Below, in pieces: positions 38,801-52,900 of a DNA stretch of 64,000 nt; position 1 is the first letter of the stretch, and each line of letters opens with the position of its first letter. The notes beneath the pieces were generated by a model. That model was not told the origin of the DNA. It did not search any database and worked only from the letters and a program-made list of their open reading frames with translations. The translations under genes and the position numbers were made by a program. Origin of the DNA: Mytilus galloprovincialis (taxonomy: Eukaryota > Mollusca > Bivalvia > Mytilida > Mytilidae); contig NC_134847.1 of assembly GCF_965363235.1 (NCBI RefSeq), positions 59,180,439 through 59,244,438 of the forward strand. Direction: 5' to 3'.

Positions 38801-40825
38801 GCTTCATTTGAAAACCTCTATTTTTTGGCATAGGCACATATAAAATTAACTTTTGTCAATTTTTTATAAGTCTCATACATTAAGTATGCTATCCTTTACT
38901 TTGAATAGATAATATCTTATACATTGAGACATAAAAAAGGGCAATTTGGTGTTTTGGGGGGATTTTTGAAGCCAAAATTTGAAAGTTGAAATTTTTCTAT
39001 CTATACGTCACAATTCAGCAACCAAAGTTGAGATATAAAAAATGCCACATTTTCTAAAATATATATCATATGGCTATGAAACTTTGTAAACTGACTTATA
39101 AAACACTAAGCTTAAATCATGCCAAGTTTTATTGGAATTGGTCAAGTTTTTGGCCCCTAATAGGCCCAAGACCACAATTAATGACCCCGCTTTTCGTTGT
39201 TCACGAATATAGTTCCCTTTAATTATAGTGTATTTTTTCTTTATTTTTTTTCTTTCCCTTTCTCATTCATTTCTTAGCTTTTCTGGGGTGGGCATGAAAG
39301 AAGAGAGCTGAAATAAACTTTTGGATGTTTTATTTTAACTGATTTTAATAAGGAAAGAGTGATTAGGCCAGGTGCAAAAAGGTTATATTTACACTTTTCG
39401 GAACATCTCTTGACTTGCCTATAGGGGTATGGATGTGTATTGGCCAAATTTGTATGATGTAAACATGCAATTTTTTTGAAAATTGCATATGTTTTGGGAC
39501 TTGAACTGTACATTACTCACACAAAAAAGTATACAAAAAGAACAATTGAATTTTTTTTAATGCGACAAAACGTTATAAAGAAATGATAGAAGAATTAATT
39601 GTGGTCTCGGGCCTAAGAGGTGCATTTCAGCAAATTTTGAATTTATACTTTGACAACTTCTCTGAATGATCTATTGGTATTTATTTGTCAAACTATGTGA
39701 GAAGAAATGGTTTCCACTTTTATTTGATAGAAATTTGTAAAAAAAGTCACTTTTCAGCTAATATGCCCAAAAAGTAGCTTTTTCACTTTTTTCAATATTT
39801 TTGCAAAAGCAGCATTCTTAATTTTTCTCTGACATTTTTTTTCTGATATCTATTTGTGTTTGTGGTATTTATTTCATGTGTTTTACTCATTTGTGAACTC
39901 TGAACACAAAGAAAGGTGGATAAAAGCATAAAAAGAGTGCAAAATGTGCTGTTTTAATAGTCTAGGTCTAGCGGTCCGTACGAAGCAAGTGAAATATGAA
40001 GTTCTATGCACTTAAAAATTGTATTTCTTTAAACAGATTGCACTGAATCTATATCAAAAGTACTTATTACTGGTTGTTTAAACTTGTCTGTTTCACAGAA
40101 TACCTTTATTTTCTTCTTTTGGATGGCTGGTGGTTAAAATATTGGCATTTTAAGACTGAAATTTCATGCAGGTTTTAAACAGTAAATTGAAAAAACTTTG
40201 CATCAGACCATACTGTCTACATATATAGTTAAAAGCAACAGTCTTGTTACATCCAGGCTTCATATTTGATCATATCTTAGCAAGGATTTGGGCAAAAAGA
40301 AGCATATTTCCATCTCCAATATCATTTATATGCAATTATATATGGAAATACAGGGAATGGCCTAAATTGACAACTTGTTATTTTAAGCTTGACATTGCTT
40401 AAGACCAAGTAAAACTCATGTGTTATACTATTTGAAACTTATATTTACATGAAAAGAATATTTATGATATGTTAAATGTTTTGTTTTAACTTAATAACTT
40501 CAGAAAATTGTTGTAAGTGGAAAATATGACATTTCATATAAGGCCTCGCTTCATTTGAAAACCTCTATTTTTTGGCATAGGCACATATAAAATTAACTTT
40601 TGTCAATTTTTTATAAGTCTCATACATTAAGTATGCTATCCTTTACTTTGAATAGATAATATCTTATACATTGAGACATAAAAAAGGGCAATTTGGTGTT
40701 TTGGGGGGATTTTTGAAGCCAAAATTTGAAAGTTGAAATTTTTCTATCTATACGTCACAATTCAGCAACCAAAGTTGAGATATAAAAAATGCCACATTTT
40801 CTAAAATATATATCATATGGCTATG

Positions 40826-40925
40826 NNNNNNNNNNNNNNNNNNNNNNNNNNNNNNNNNNNNNNNNNNNNNNNNNNNNNNNNNNNNNNNNNNNNNNNNNNN
40901 NNNNNNNNNNNNNNNNNNNNNNNNN
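40826..40925. other. Assembly gap of 100 N within the array
   Basis: The base before the gap is monomer offset 1667 (0-based from the TAATAGG start) and the base after is offset 327. Keeping the array in phase requires 406 bp plus a whole number of 1747-bp units, not 100. The N run is therefore a placeholder and an unknown number of monomers may be missing. Confidence 0.97.
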
Positions 40926-43900
40926 GCATATGTTTTGGGACTTGAACTGTACATTACTCACACAAAAAAGTATACAAAAAGAACAATTGAATTTTTTTTA
41001 ATGCGACAAAACGTTATAAAGAAATGATAGAAGAATTAATTGTGGTCTCGGGCCTAAGAGGTGCATTTCAGCAAATTTTGAATTTATACTTTGACAACTT
41101 CTCTGAATGATCTATTGGTATTTATTTGTCAAACTATGTGAGAAGAAATGGTTTCCACTTTTATTTGATAGAAATTTGTAAAAAAAGTCACTTTTCAGCT
41201 AATATGCCCAAAAAGTAGCTTTTTCACTTTTTTCAATATTTTTGCAAAAGCAGCATTCTTAATTTTTCTCTGACATTTTTTTTCTGATATCTATTTGTGT
41301 TTGTGGTATTTATTTCATGTGTTTTACTCATTTGTGAACTCTGAACACAAAGAAAGGTGGATAAAAGCATAAAAAGAGTGCAAAATGTGCTGTTTTAATA
41401 GTCTAGGTCTAGCGGTCCGTACGAAGCAAGTGAAATATGAAGTTCTATGCACTTAAAAATTGTATTTCTTTAAACAGATTGCACTGAATCTATATCAAAA
41501 GTACTTATTACTGGTTGTTTAAACTTGTCTGTTTCACAGAATACCTTTATTTTCTTCTTTTGGATGGCTGGTGGTTAAAATATTGGCATTTTAAGACTGA
41601 AATTTCATGCAGGTTTTAAACAGTAAATTGAAAAAACTTTGCATCAGACCATACTGTCTACATATATAGTTAAAAGCAACAGTCTTGTTACATCCAGGCT
41701 TCATATTTGATCATATCTTAGCAAGGATTTGGGCAAAAAGAAGCATATTTCCATCTCCAATATCATTTATATGCAATTATATATGGAAATACAGGGAATG
41801 GCCTAAATTGACAACTTGTTATTTTAAGCTTGACATTGCTTAAGACCAAGTAAAACTCATGTGTTATACTATTTGAAACTTATATTTACATGAAAAGAAT
41901 ATTTATGATATGTTAAATGTTTTGTTTTAACTTAATAACTTCAGAAAATTGTTGTAAGTGGAAAATATGACATTTCATATAAGGCCTCGCTTCATTTGAA
42001 AACCTCTATTTTTTGGCATAGGCACATATAAAATTAACTTTTGTCAATTTTTTATAAGTCTCATACATTAAGTATGCTATCCTTTACTTTGAATAGATAA
42101 TATCTTATACATTGAGACATAAAAAAGGGCAATTTGGTGTTTTGGGGGGATTTTTGAAGCCAAAATTTGAAAGTTGAAATTTTTCTATCTATACGTCACA
42201 ATTCAGCAACCAAAGTTGAGATATAAAAAATGCCACATTTTCTAAAATATATATCATATGGCTATGAAACTTTGTAAACTGACTTATAAAACACTAAGCT
42301 TAAATCATGCCAAGTTTTATTGGAATTGGTCAAGTTTTTGGCCCCTAATAGGCCCAAGACCACAATTAATGACCCCGCTTTTCGTTGTTCACGAATATAG
42401 TTCCCTTTAATTATAGTGTATTTTTTCTTTATTTTTTTTCTTTCCCTTTCTCATTCATTTCTTAGCTTTTCTGGGGTGGGCATGAAAGAAGAGAGCTGAA
42501 ATAAACTTTTGGATGTTTTATTTTAACTGATTTTAATAAGGAAAGAGTGATTAGGCCAGGTGCAAAAAGGTTATATTTACACTTTTCGGAACATCTCTTG
42601 ACTTGCCTATAGGGGTATGGATGTGTATTGGCCAAATTTGTATGATGTAAACATGCAATTTTTTTGAAAATTGCATATGTTTTGGGACTTGAACTGTACA
42701 TTACTCACACAAAAAAGTATACAAAAAGAACAATTGAATTTTTTTTAATGCGACAAAACGTTATAAAGAAATGATAGAAGAATTAATTGTGGTCTCGGGC
42801 CTAAGAGGTGCATTTCAGCAAATTTTGAATTTATACTTTGACAACTTCTCTGAATGATCTATTGGTATTTATTTGTCAAACTATGTGAGAAGAAATGGTT
42901 TCCACTTTTATTTGATAGAAATTTGTAAAAAAAGTCACTTTTCAGCTAATATGCCCAAAAAGTAGCTTTTTCACTTTTTTCAATATTTTTGCAAAAGCAG
43001 CATTCTTAATTTTTCTCTGACATTTTTTTTCTGATATCTATTTGTGTTTGTGGTATTTATTTCATGTGTTTTACTCATTTGTGAACTCTGAACACAAAGA
43101 AAGGTGGATAAAAGCATAAAAAGAGTGCAAAATGTGCTGTTTTAATAGTCTAGGTCTAGCGGTCCGTACGAAGCAAGTGAAATATGAAGTTCTATGCACT
43201 TAAAAATTGTATTTCTTTAAACAGATTGCACTGAATCTATATCAAAAGTACTTATTACTGGTTGTTTAAACTTGTCTGTTTCACAGAATACCTTTATTTT
43301 CTTCTTTTGGATGGCTGGTGGTTAAAATATTGGCATTTTAAGACTGAAATTTCATGCAGGTTTTAAACAGTAAATTGAAAAAACTTTGCATCAGACCATA
43401 CTGTCTACATATATAGTTAAAAGCAACAGTCTTGTTACATCCAGGCTTCATATTTGATCATATCTTAGCAAGGATTTGGGCAAAAAGAAGCATATTTCCA
43501 TCTCCAATATCATTTATATGCAATTATATATGGAAATACAGGGAATGGCCTAAATTGACAACTTGTTATTTTAAGCTTGACATTGCTTAAGACCAAGTAA
43601 AACTCATGTGTTATACTATTTGAAACTTATATTTACATGAAAAGAATATTTATGATATGTTAAATGTTTTGTTTTAACTTAATAACTTCAGAAAATTGTT
43701 GTAAGTGGAAAATATGACATTTCATATAAGGCCTCGCTTCATTTGAAAACCTCTATTTTTTGGCATAGGCACATATAAAATTAACTTTTGTCAATTTTTT
43801 ATAAGTCTCATACATTAAGTATGCTATCCTTTACTTTGAATAGATAATATCTTATACATTGAGACATAAAAAAGGGCAATTTGGTGTTTTGGGGGGATTT

Positions 43901-46900
43901 TTGAAGCCAAAATTTGAAAGTTGAAATTTTTCTATCTATACGTCACAATTCAGCAACCAAAGTTGAGATATAAAAAATGCCACATTTTCTAAAATATATA
44001 TCATATGGCTATGAAACTTTGTAAACTGACTTATAAAACACTAAGCTTAAATCATGCCAAGTTTTATTGGAATTGGTCAAGTTTTTGGCCCCTAATAGGC
44101 CCAAGACCACAATTAATGACCCCGCTTTTCGTTGTTCACGAATATAGTTCCCTTTAATTATAGTGTATTTTTTCTTTATTTTTTTTCTTTCCCTTTCTCA
44201 TTCATTTCTTAGCTTTTCTGGGGTGGGCATGAAAGAAGAGAGCTGAAATAAACTTTTGGATGTTTTATTTTAACTGATTTTAATAAGGAAAGAGTGATTA
44301 GGCCAGGTGCAAAAAGGTTATATTTACACTTTTCGGAACATCTCTTGACTTGCCTATAGGGGTATGGATGTGTATTGGCCAAATTTGTATGATGTAAACA
44401 TGCAATTTTTTTGAAAATTGCATATGTTTTGGGACTTGAACTGTACATTACTCACACAAAAAAGTATACAAAAAGAACAATTGAATTTTTTTTAATGCGA
44501 CAAAACGTTATAAAGAAATGATAGAAGAATTAATTGTGGTCTCGGGCCTAAGAGGTGCATTTCAGCAAATTTTGAATTTATACTTTGACAACTTCTCTGA
44601 ATGATCTATTGGTATTTATTTGTCAAACTATGTGAGAAGAAATGGTTTCCACTTTTATTTGATAGAAATTTGTAAAAAAAGTCACTTTTCAGCTAATATG
44701 CCCAAAAAGTAGCTTTTTCACTTTTTTCAATATTTTTGCAAAAGCAGCATTCTTAATTTTTCTCTGACATTTTTTTTCTGATATCTATTTGTGTTTGTGG
44801 TATTTATTTCATGTGTTTTACTCATTTGTGAACTCTGAACACAAAGAAAGGTGGATAAAAGCATAAAAAGAGTGCAAAATGTGCTGTTTTAATAGTCTAG
44901 GTCTAGCGGTCCGTACGAAGCAAGTGAAATATGAAGTTCTATGCACTTAAAAATTGTATTTCTTTAAACAGATTGCACTGAATCTATATCAAAAGTACTT
45001 ATTACTGGTTGTTTAAACTTGTCTGTTTCACAGAATACCTTTATTTTCTTCTTTTGGATGGCTGGTGGTTAAAATATTGGCATTTTAAGACTGAAATTTC
45101 ATGCAGGTTTTAAACAGTAAATTGAAAAAACTTTGCATCAGACCATACTGTCTACATATATAGTTAAAAGCAACAGTCTTGTTACATCCAGGCTTCATAT
45201 TTGATCATATCTTAGCAAGGATTTGGGCAAAAAGAAGCATATTTCCATCTCCAATATCATTTATATGCAATTATATATGGAAATACAGGGAATGGCCTAA
45301 ATTGACAACTTGTTATTTTAAGCTTGACATTGCTTAAGACCAAGTAAAACTCATGTGTTATACTATTTGAAACTTATATTTACATGAAAAGAATATTTAT
45401 GATATGTTAAATGTTTTGTTTTAACTTAATAACTTCAGAAAATTGTTGTAAGTGGAAAATATGACATTTCATATAAGGCCTCGCTTCATTTGAAAACCTC
45501 TATTTTTTGGCATAGGCACATATAAAATTAACTTTTGTCAATTTTTTATAAGTCTCATACATTAAGTATGCTATCCTTTACTTTGAATAGATAATATCTT
45601 ATACATTGAGACATAAAAAAGGGCAATTTGGTGTTTTGGGGGGATTTTTGAAGCCAAAATTTGAAAGTTGAAATTTTTCTATCTATACGTCACAATTCAG
45701 CAACCAAAGTTGAGATATAAAAAATGCCACATTTTCTAAAATATATATCATATGGCTATGAAACTTTGTAAACTGACTTATAAAACACTAAGCTTAAATC
45801 ATGCCAAGTTTTATTGGAATTGGTCAAGTTTTTGGCCCCTAATAGGCCCAAGACCACAATTAATGACCCCGCTTTTCGTTGTTCACGAATATAGTTCCCT
45901 TTAATTATAGTGTATTTTTTCTTTATTTTTTTTCTTTCCCTTTCTCATTCATTTCTTAGCTTTTCTGGGGTGGGCATGAAAGAAGAGAGCTGAAATAAAC
46001 TTTTGGATGTTTTATTTTAACTGATTTTAATAAGGAAAGAGTGATTAGGCCAGGTGCAAAAAGGTTATATTTACACTTTTCGGAACATCTCTTGACTTGC
46101 CTATAGGGGTATGGATGTGTATTGGCCAAATTTGTATGATGTAAACATGCAATTTTTTTGAAAATTGCATATGTTTTGGGACTTGAACTGTACATTACTC
46201 ACACAAAAAAGTATACAAAAAGAACAATTGAATTTTTTTTAATGCGACAAAACGTTATAAAGAAATGATAGAAGAATTAATTGTGGTCTCGGGCCTAAGA
46301 GGTGCATTTCAGCAAATTTTGAATTTATACTTTGACAACTTCTCTGAATGATCTATTGGTATTTATTTGTCAAACTATGTGAGAAGAAATGGTTTCCACT
46401 TTTATTTGATAGAAATTTGTAAAAAAAGTCACTTTTCAGCTAATATGCCCAAAAAGTAGCTTTTTCACTTTTTTCAATATTTTTGCAAAAGCAGCATTCT
46501 TAATTTTTCTCTGACATTTTTTTTCTGATATCTATTTGTGTTTGTGGTATTTATTTCATGTGTTTTACTCATTTGTGAACTCTGAACACAAAGAAAGGTG
46601 GATAAAAGCATAAAAAGAGTGCAAAATGTGCTGTTTTAATAGTCTAGGTCTAGCGGTCCGTACGAAGCAAGTGAAATATGAAGTTCTATGCACTTAAAAA
46701 TTGTATTTCTTTAAACAGATTGCACTGAATCTATATCAAAAGTACTTATTACTGGTTGTTTAAACTTGTCTGTTTCACAGAATACCTTTATTTTCTTCTT
46801 TTGGATGGCTGGTGGTTAAAATATTGGCATTTTAAGACTGAAATTTCATGCAGGTTTTAAACAGTAAATTGAAAAAACTTTGCATCAGACCATACTGTCT

Positions 46901-49900
46901 ACATATATAGTTAAAAGCAACAGTCTTGTTACATCCAGGCTTCATATTTGATCATATCTTAGCAAGGATTTGGGCAAAAAGAAGCATATTTCCATCTCCA
47001 ATATCATTTATATGCAATTATATATGGAAATACAGGGAATGGCCTAAATTGACAACTTGTTATTTTAAGCTTGACATTGCTTAAGACCAAGTAAAACTCA
47101 TGTGTTATACTATTTGAAACTTATATTTACATGAAAAGAATATTTATGATATGTTAAATGTTTTGTTTTAACTTAATAACTTCAGAAAATTGTTGTAAGT
47201 GGAAAATATGACATTTCATATAAGGCCTCGCTTCATTTGAAAACCTCTATTTTTTGGCATAGGCACATATAAAATTAACTTTTGTCAATTTTTTATAAGT
47301 CTCATACATTAAGTATGCTATCCTTTACTTTGAATAGATAATATCTTATACATTGAGACATAAAAAAGGGCAATTTGGTGTTTTGGGGGGATTTTTGAAG
47401 CCAAAATTTGAAAGTTGAAATTTTTCTATCTATACGTCACAATTCAGCAACCAAAGTTGAGATATAAAAAATGCCACATTTTCTAAAATATATATCATAT
47501 GGCTATGAAACTTTGTAAACTGACTTATAAAACACTAAGCTTAAATCATGCCAAGTTTTATTGGAATTGGTCAAGTTTTTGGCCCCTAATAGGCCCAAGA
47601 CCACAATTAATGACCCCGCTTTTCGTTGTTCACGAATATAGTTCCCTTTAATTATAGTGTATTTTTTCTTTATTTTTTTTCTTTCCCTTTCTCATTCATT
47701 TCTTAGCTTTTCTGGGGTGGGCATGAAAGAAGAGAGCTGAAATAAACTTTTGGATGTTTTATTTTAACTGATTTTAATAAGGAAAGAGTGATTAGGCCAG
47801 GTGCAAAAAGGTTATATTTACACTTTTCGGAACATCTCTTGACTTGCCTATAGGGGTATGGATGTGTATTGGCCAAATTTGTATGATGTAAACATGCAAT
47901 TTTTTTGAAAATTGCATATGTTTTGGGACTTGAACTGTACATTACTCACACAAAAAAGTATACAAAAAGAACAATTGAATTTTTTTTAATGCGACAAAAC
48001 GTTATAAAGAAATGATAGAAGAATTAATTGTGGTCTCGGGCCTAAGAGGTGCATTTCAGCAAATTTTGAATTTATACTTTGACAACTTCTCTGAATGATC
48101 TATTGGTATTTATTTGTCAAACTATGTGAGAAGAAATGGTTTCCACTTTTATTTGATAGAAATTTGTAAAAAAAGTCACTTTTCAGCTAATATGCCCAAA
48201 AAGTAGCTTTTTCACTTTTTTCAATATTTTTGCAAAAGCAGCATTCTTAATTTTTCTCTGACATTTTTTTTCTGATATCTATTTGTGTTTGTGGTATTTA
48301 TTTCATGTGTTTTACTCATTTGTGAACTCTGAACACAAAGAAAGGTGGATAAAAGCATAAAAAGAGTGCAAAATGTGCTGTTTTAATAGTCTAGGTCTAG
48401 CGGTCCGTACGAAGCAAGTGAAATATGAAGTTCTATGCACTTAAAAATTGTATTTCTTTAAACAGATTGCACTGAATCTATATCAAAAGTACTTATTACT
48501 GGTTGTTTAAACTTGTCTGTTTCACAGAATACCTTTATTTTCTTCTTTTGGATGGCTGGTGGTTAAAATATTGGCATTTTAAGACTGAAATTTCATGCAG
48601 GTTTTAAACAGTAAATTGAAAAAACTTTGCATCAGACCATACTGTCTACATATATAGTTAAAAGCAACAGTCTTGTTACATCCAGGCTTCATATTTGATC
48701 ATATCTTAGCAAGGATTTGGGCAAAAAGAAGCATATTTCCATCTCCAATATCATTTATATGCAATTATATATGGAAATACAGGGAATGGCCTAAATTGAC
48801 AACTTGTTATTTTAAGCTTGACATTGCTTAAGACCAAGTAAAACTCATGTGTTATACTATTTGAAACTTATATTTACATGAAAAGAATATTTATGATATG
48901 TTAAATGTTTTGTTTTAACTTAATAACTTCAGAAAATTGTTGTAAGTGGAAAATATGACATTTCATATAAGGCCTCGCTTCATTTGAAAACCTCTATTTT
49001 TTGGCATAGGCACATATAAAATTAACTTTTGTCAATTTTTTATAAGTCTCATACATTAAGTATGCTATCCTTTACTTTGAATAGATAATATCTTATACAT
49101 TGAGACATAAAAAAGGGCAATTTGGTGTTTTGGGGGGATTTTTGAAGCCAAAATTTGAAAGTTGAAATTTTTCTATCTATACGTCACAATTCAGCAACCA
49201 AAGTTGAGATATAAAAAATGCCACATTTTCTAAAATATATATCATATGGCTATGAAACTTTGTAAACTGACTTATAAAACACTAAGCTTAAATCATGCCA
49301 AGTTTTATTGGAATTGGTCAAGTTTTTGGCCCCTAATAGGCCCAAGACCACAATTAATGACCCCGCTTTTCGTTGTTCACGAATATAGTTCCCTTTAATT
49401 ATAGTGTATTTTTTCTTTATTTTTTTTCTTTCCCTTTCTCATTCATTTCTTAGCTTTTCTGGGGTGGGCATGAAAGAAGAGAGCTGAAATAAACTTTTGG
49501 ATGTTTTATTTTAACTGATTTTAATAAGGAAAGAGTGATTAGGCCAGGTGCAAAAAGGTTATATTTACACTTTTCGGAACATCTCTTGACTTGCCTATAG
49601 GGGTATGGATGTGTATTGGCCAAATTTGTATGATGTAAACATGCAATTTTTTTGAAAATTGCATATGTTTTGGGACTTGAACTGTACATTACTCACACAA
49701 AAAAGTATACAAAAAGAACAATTGAATTTTTTTTAATGCGACAAAACGTTATAAAGAAATGATAGAAGAATTAATTGTGGTCTCGGGCCTAAGAGGTGCA
49801 TTTCAGCAAATTTTGAATTTATACTTTGACAACTTCTCTGAATGATCTATTGGTATTTATTTGTCAAACTATGTGAGAAGAAATGGTTTCCACTTTTATT

Positions 49901-52900
49901 TGATAGAAATTTGTAAAAAAAGTCACTTTTCAGCTAATATGCCCAAAAAGTAGCTTTTTCACTTTTTTCAATATTTTTGCAAAAGCAGCATTCTTAATTT
50001 TTCTCTGACATTTTTTTTCTGATATCTATTTGTGTTTGTGGTATTTATTTCATGTGTTTTACTCATTTGTGAACTCTGAACACAAAGAAAGGTGGATAAA
50101 AGCATAAAAAGAGTGCAAAATGTGCTGTTTTAATAGTCTAGGTCTAGCGGTCCGTACGAAGCAAGTGAAATATGAAGTTCTATGCACTTAAAAATTGTAT
50201 TTCTTTAAACAGATTGCACTGAATCTATATCAAAAGTACTTATTACTGGTTGTTTAAACTTGTCTGTTTCACAGAATACCTTTATTTTCTTCTTTTGGAT
50301 GGCTGGTGGTTAAAATATTGGCATTTTAAGACTGAAATTTCATGCAGGTTTTAAACAGTAAATTGAAAAAACTTTGCATCAGACCATACTGTCTACATAT
50401 ATAGTTAAAAGCAACAGTCTTGTTACATCCAGGCTTCATATTTGATCATATCTTAGCAAGGATTTGGGCAAAAAGAAGCATATTTCCATCTCCAATATCA
50501 TTTATATGCAATTATATATGGAAATACAGGGAATGGCCTAAATTGACAACTTGTTATTTTAAGCTTGACATTGCTTAAGACCAAGTAAAACTCATGTGTT
50601 ATACTATTTGAAACTTATATTTACATGAAAAGAATATTTATGATATGTTAAATGTTTTGTTTTAACTTAATAACTTCAGAAAATTGTTGTAAGTGGAAAA
50701 TATGACATTTCATATAAGGCCTCGCTTCATTTGAAAACCTCTATTTTTTGGCATAGGCACATATAAAATTAACTTTTGTCAATTTTTTATAAGTCTCATA
50801 CATTAAGTATGCTATCCTTTACTTTGAATAGATAATATCTTATACATTGAGACATAAAAAAGGGCAATTTGGTGTTTTGGGGGGATTTTTGAAGCCAAAA
50901 TTTGAAAGTTGAAATTTTTCTATCTATACGTCACAATTCAGCAACCAAAGTTGAGATATAAAAAATGCCACATTTTCTAAAATATATATCATATGGCTAT
51001 GAAACTTTGTAAACTGACTTATAAAACACTAAGCTTAAATCATGCCAAGTTTTATTGGAATTGGTCAAGTTTTTGGCCCCTAATAGGCCCAAGACCACAA
51101 TTAATGACCCCGCTTTTCGTTGTTCACGAATATAGTTCCCTTTAATTATAGTGTATTTTTTCTTTATTTTTTTTCTTTCCCTTTCTCATTCATTTCTTAG
51201 CTTTTCTGGGGTGGGCATGAAAGAAGAGAGCTGAAATAAACTTTTGGATGTTTTATTTTAACTGATTTTAATAAGGAAAGAGTGATTAGGCCAGGTGCAA
51301 AAAGGTTATATTTACACTTTTCGGAACATCTCTTGACTTGCCTATAGGGGTATGGATGTGTATTGGCCAAATTTGTATGATGTAAACATGCAATTTTTTT
51401 GAAAATTGCATATGTTTTGGGACTTGAACTGTACATTACTCACACAAAAAAGTATACAAAAAGAACAATTGAATTTTTTTTAATGCGACAAAACGTTATA
51501 AAGAAATGATAGAAGAATTAATTGTGGTCTCGGGCCTAAGAGGTGCATTTCAGCAAATTTTGAATTTATACTTTGACAACTTCTCTGAATGATCTATTGG
51601 TATTTATTTGTCAAACTATGTGAGAAGAAATGGTTTCCACTTTTATTTGATAGAAATTTGTAAAAAAAGTCACTTTTCAGCTAATATGCCCAAAAAGTAG
51701 CTTTTTCACTTTTTTCAATATTTTTGCAAAAGCAGCATTCTTAATTTTTCTCTGACATTTTTTTTCTGATATCTATTTGTGTTTGTGGTATTTATTTCAT
51801 GTGTTTTACTCATTTGTGAACTCTGAACACAAAGAAAGGTGGATAAAAGCATAAAAAGAGTGCAAAATGTGCTGTTTTAATAGTCTAGGTCTAGCGGTCC
51901 GTACGAAGCAAGTGAAATATGAAGTTCTATGCACTTAAAAATTGTATTTCTTTAAACAGATTGCACTGAATCTATATCAAAAGTACTTATTACTGGTTGT
52001 TTAAACTTGTCTGTTTCACAGAATACCTTTATTTTCTTCTTTTGGATGGCTGGTGGTTAAAATATTGGCATTTTAAGACTGAAATTTCATGCAGGTTTTA
52101 AACAGTAAATTGAAAAAACTTTGCATCAGACCATACTGTCTACATATATAGTTAAAAGCAACAGTCTTGTTACATCCAGGCTTCATATTTGATCATATCT
52201 TAGCAAGGATTTGGGCAAAAAGAAGCATATTTCCATCTCCAATATCATTTATATGCAATTATATATGGAAATACAGGGAATGGCCTAAATTGACAACTTG
52301 TTATTTTAAGCTTGACATTGCTTAAGACCAAGTAAAACTCATGTGTTATACTATTTGAAACTTATATTTACATGAAAAGAATATTTATGATATGTTAAAT
52401 GTTTTGTTTTAACTTAATAACTTCAGAAAATTGTTGTAAGTGGAAAATATGACATTTCATATAAGGCCTCGCTTCATTTGAAAACCTCTATTTTTTGGCA
52501 TAGGCACATATAAAATTAACTTTTGTCAATTTTTTATAAGTCTCATACATTAAGTATGCTATCCTTTACTTTGAATAGATAATATCTTATACATTGAGAC
52601 ATAAAAAAGGGCAATTTGGTGTTTTGGGGGGATTTTTGAAGCCAAAATTTGAAAGTTGAAATTTTTCTATCTATACGTCACAATTCAGCAACCAAAGTTG
52701 AGATATAAAAAATGCCACATTTTCTAAAATATATATCATATGGCTATGAAACTTTGTAAACTGACTTATAAAACACTAAGCTTAAATCATGCCAAGTTTT
52801 ATTGGAATTGGTCAAGTTTTTGGCCCCTAATAGGCCCAAGACCACAATTAATGACCCCGCTTTTCGTTGTTCACGAATATAGTTCCCTTTAATTATAGTG

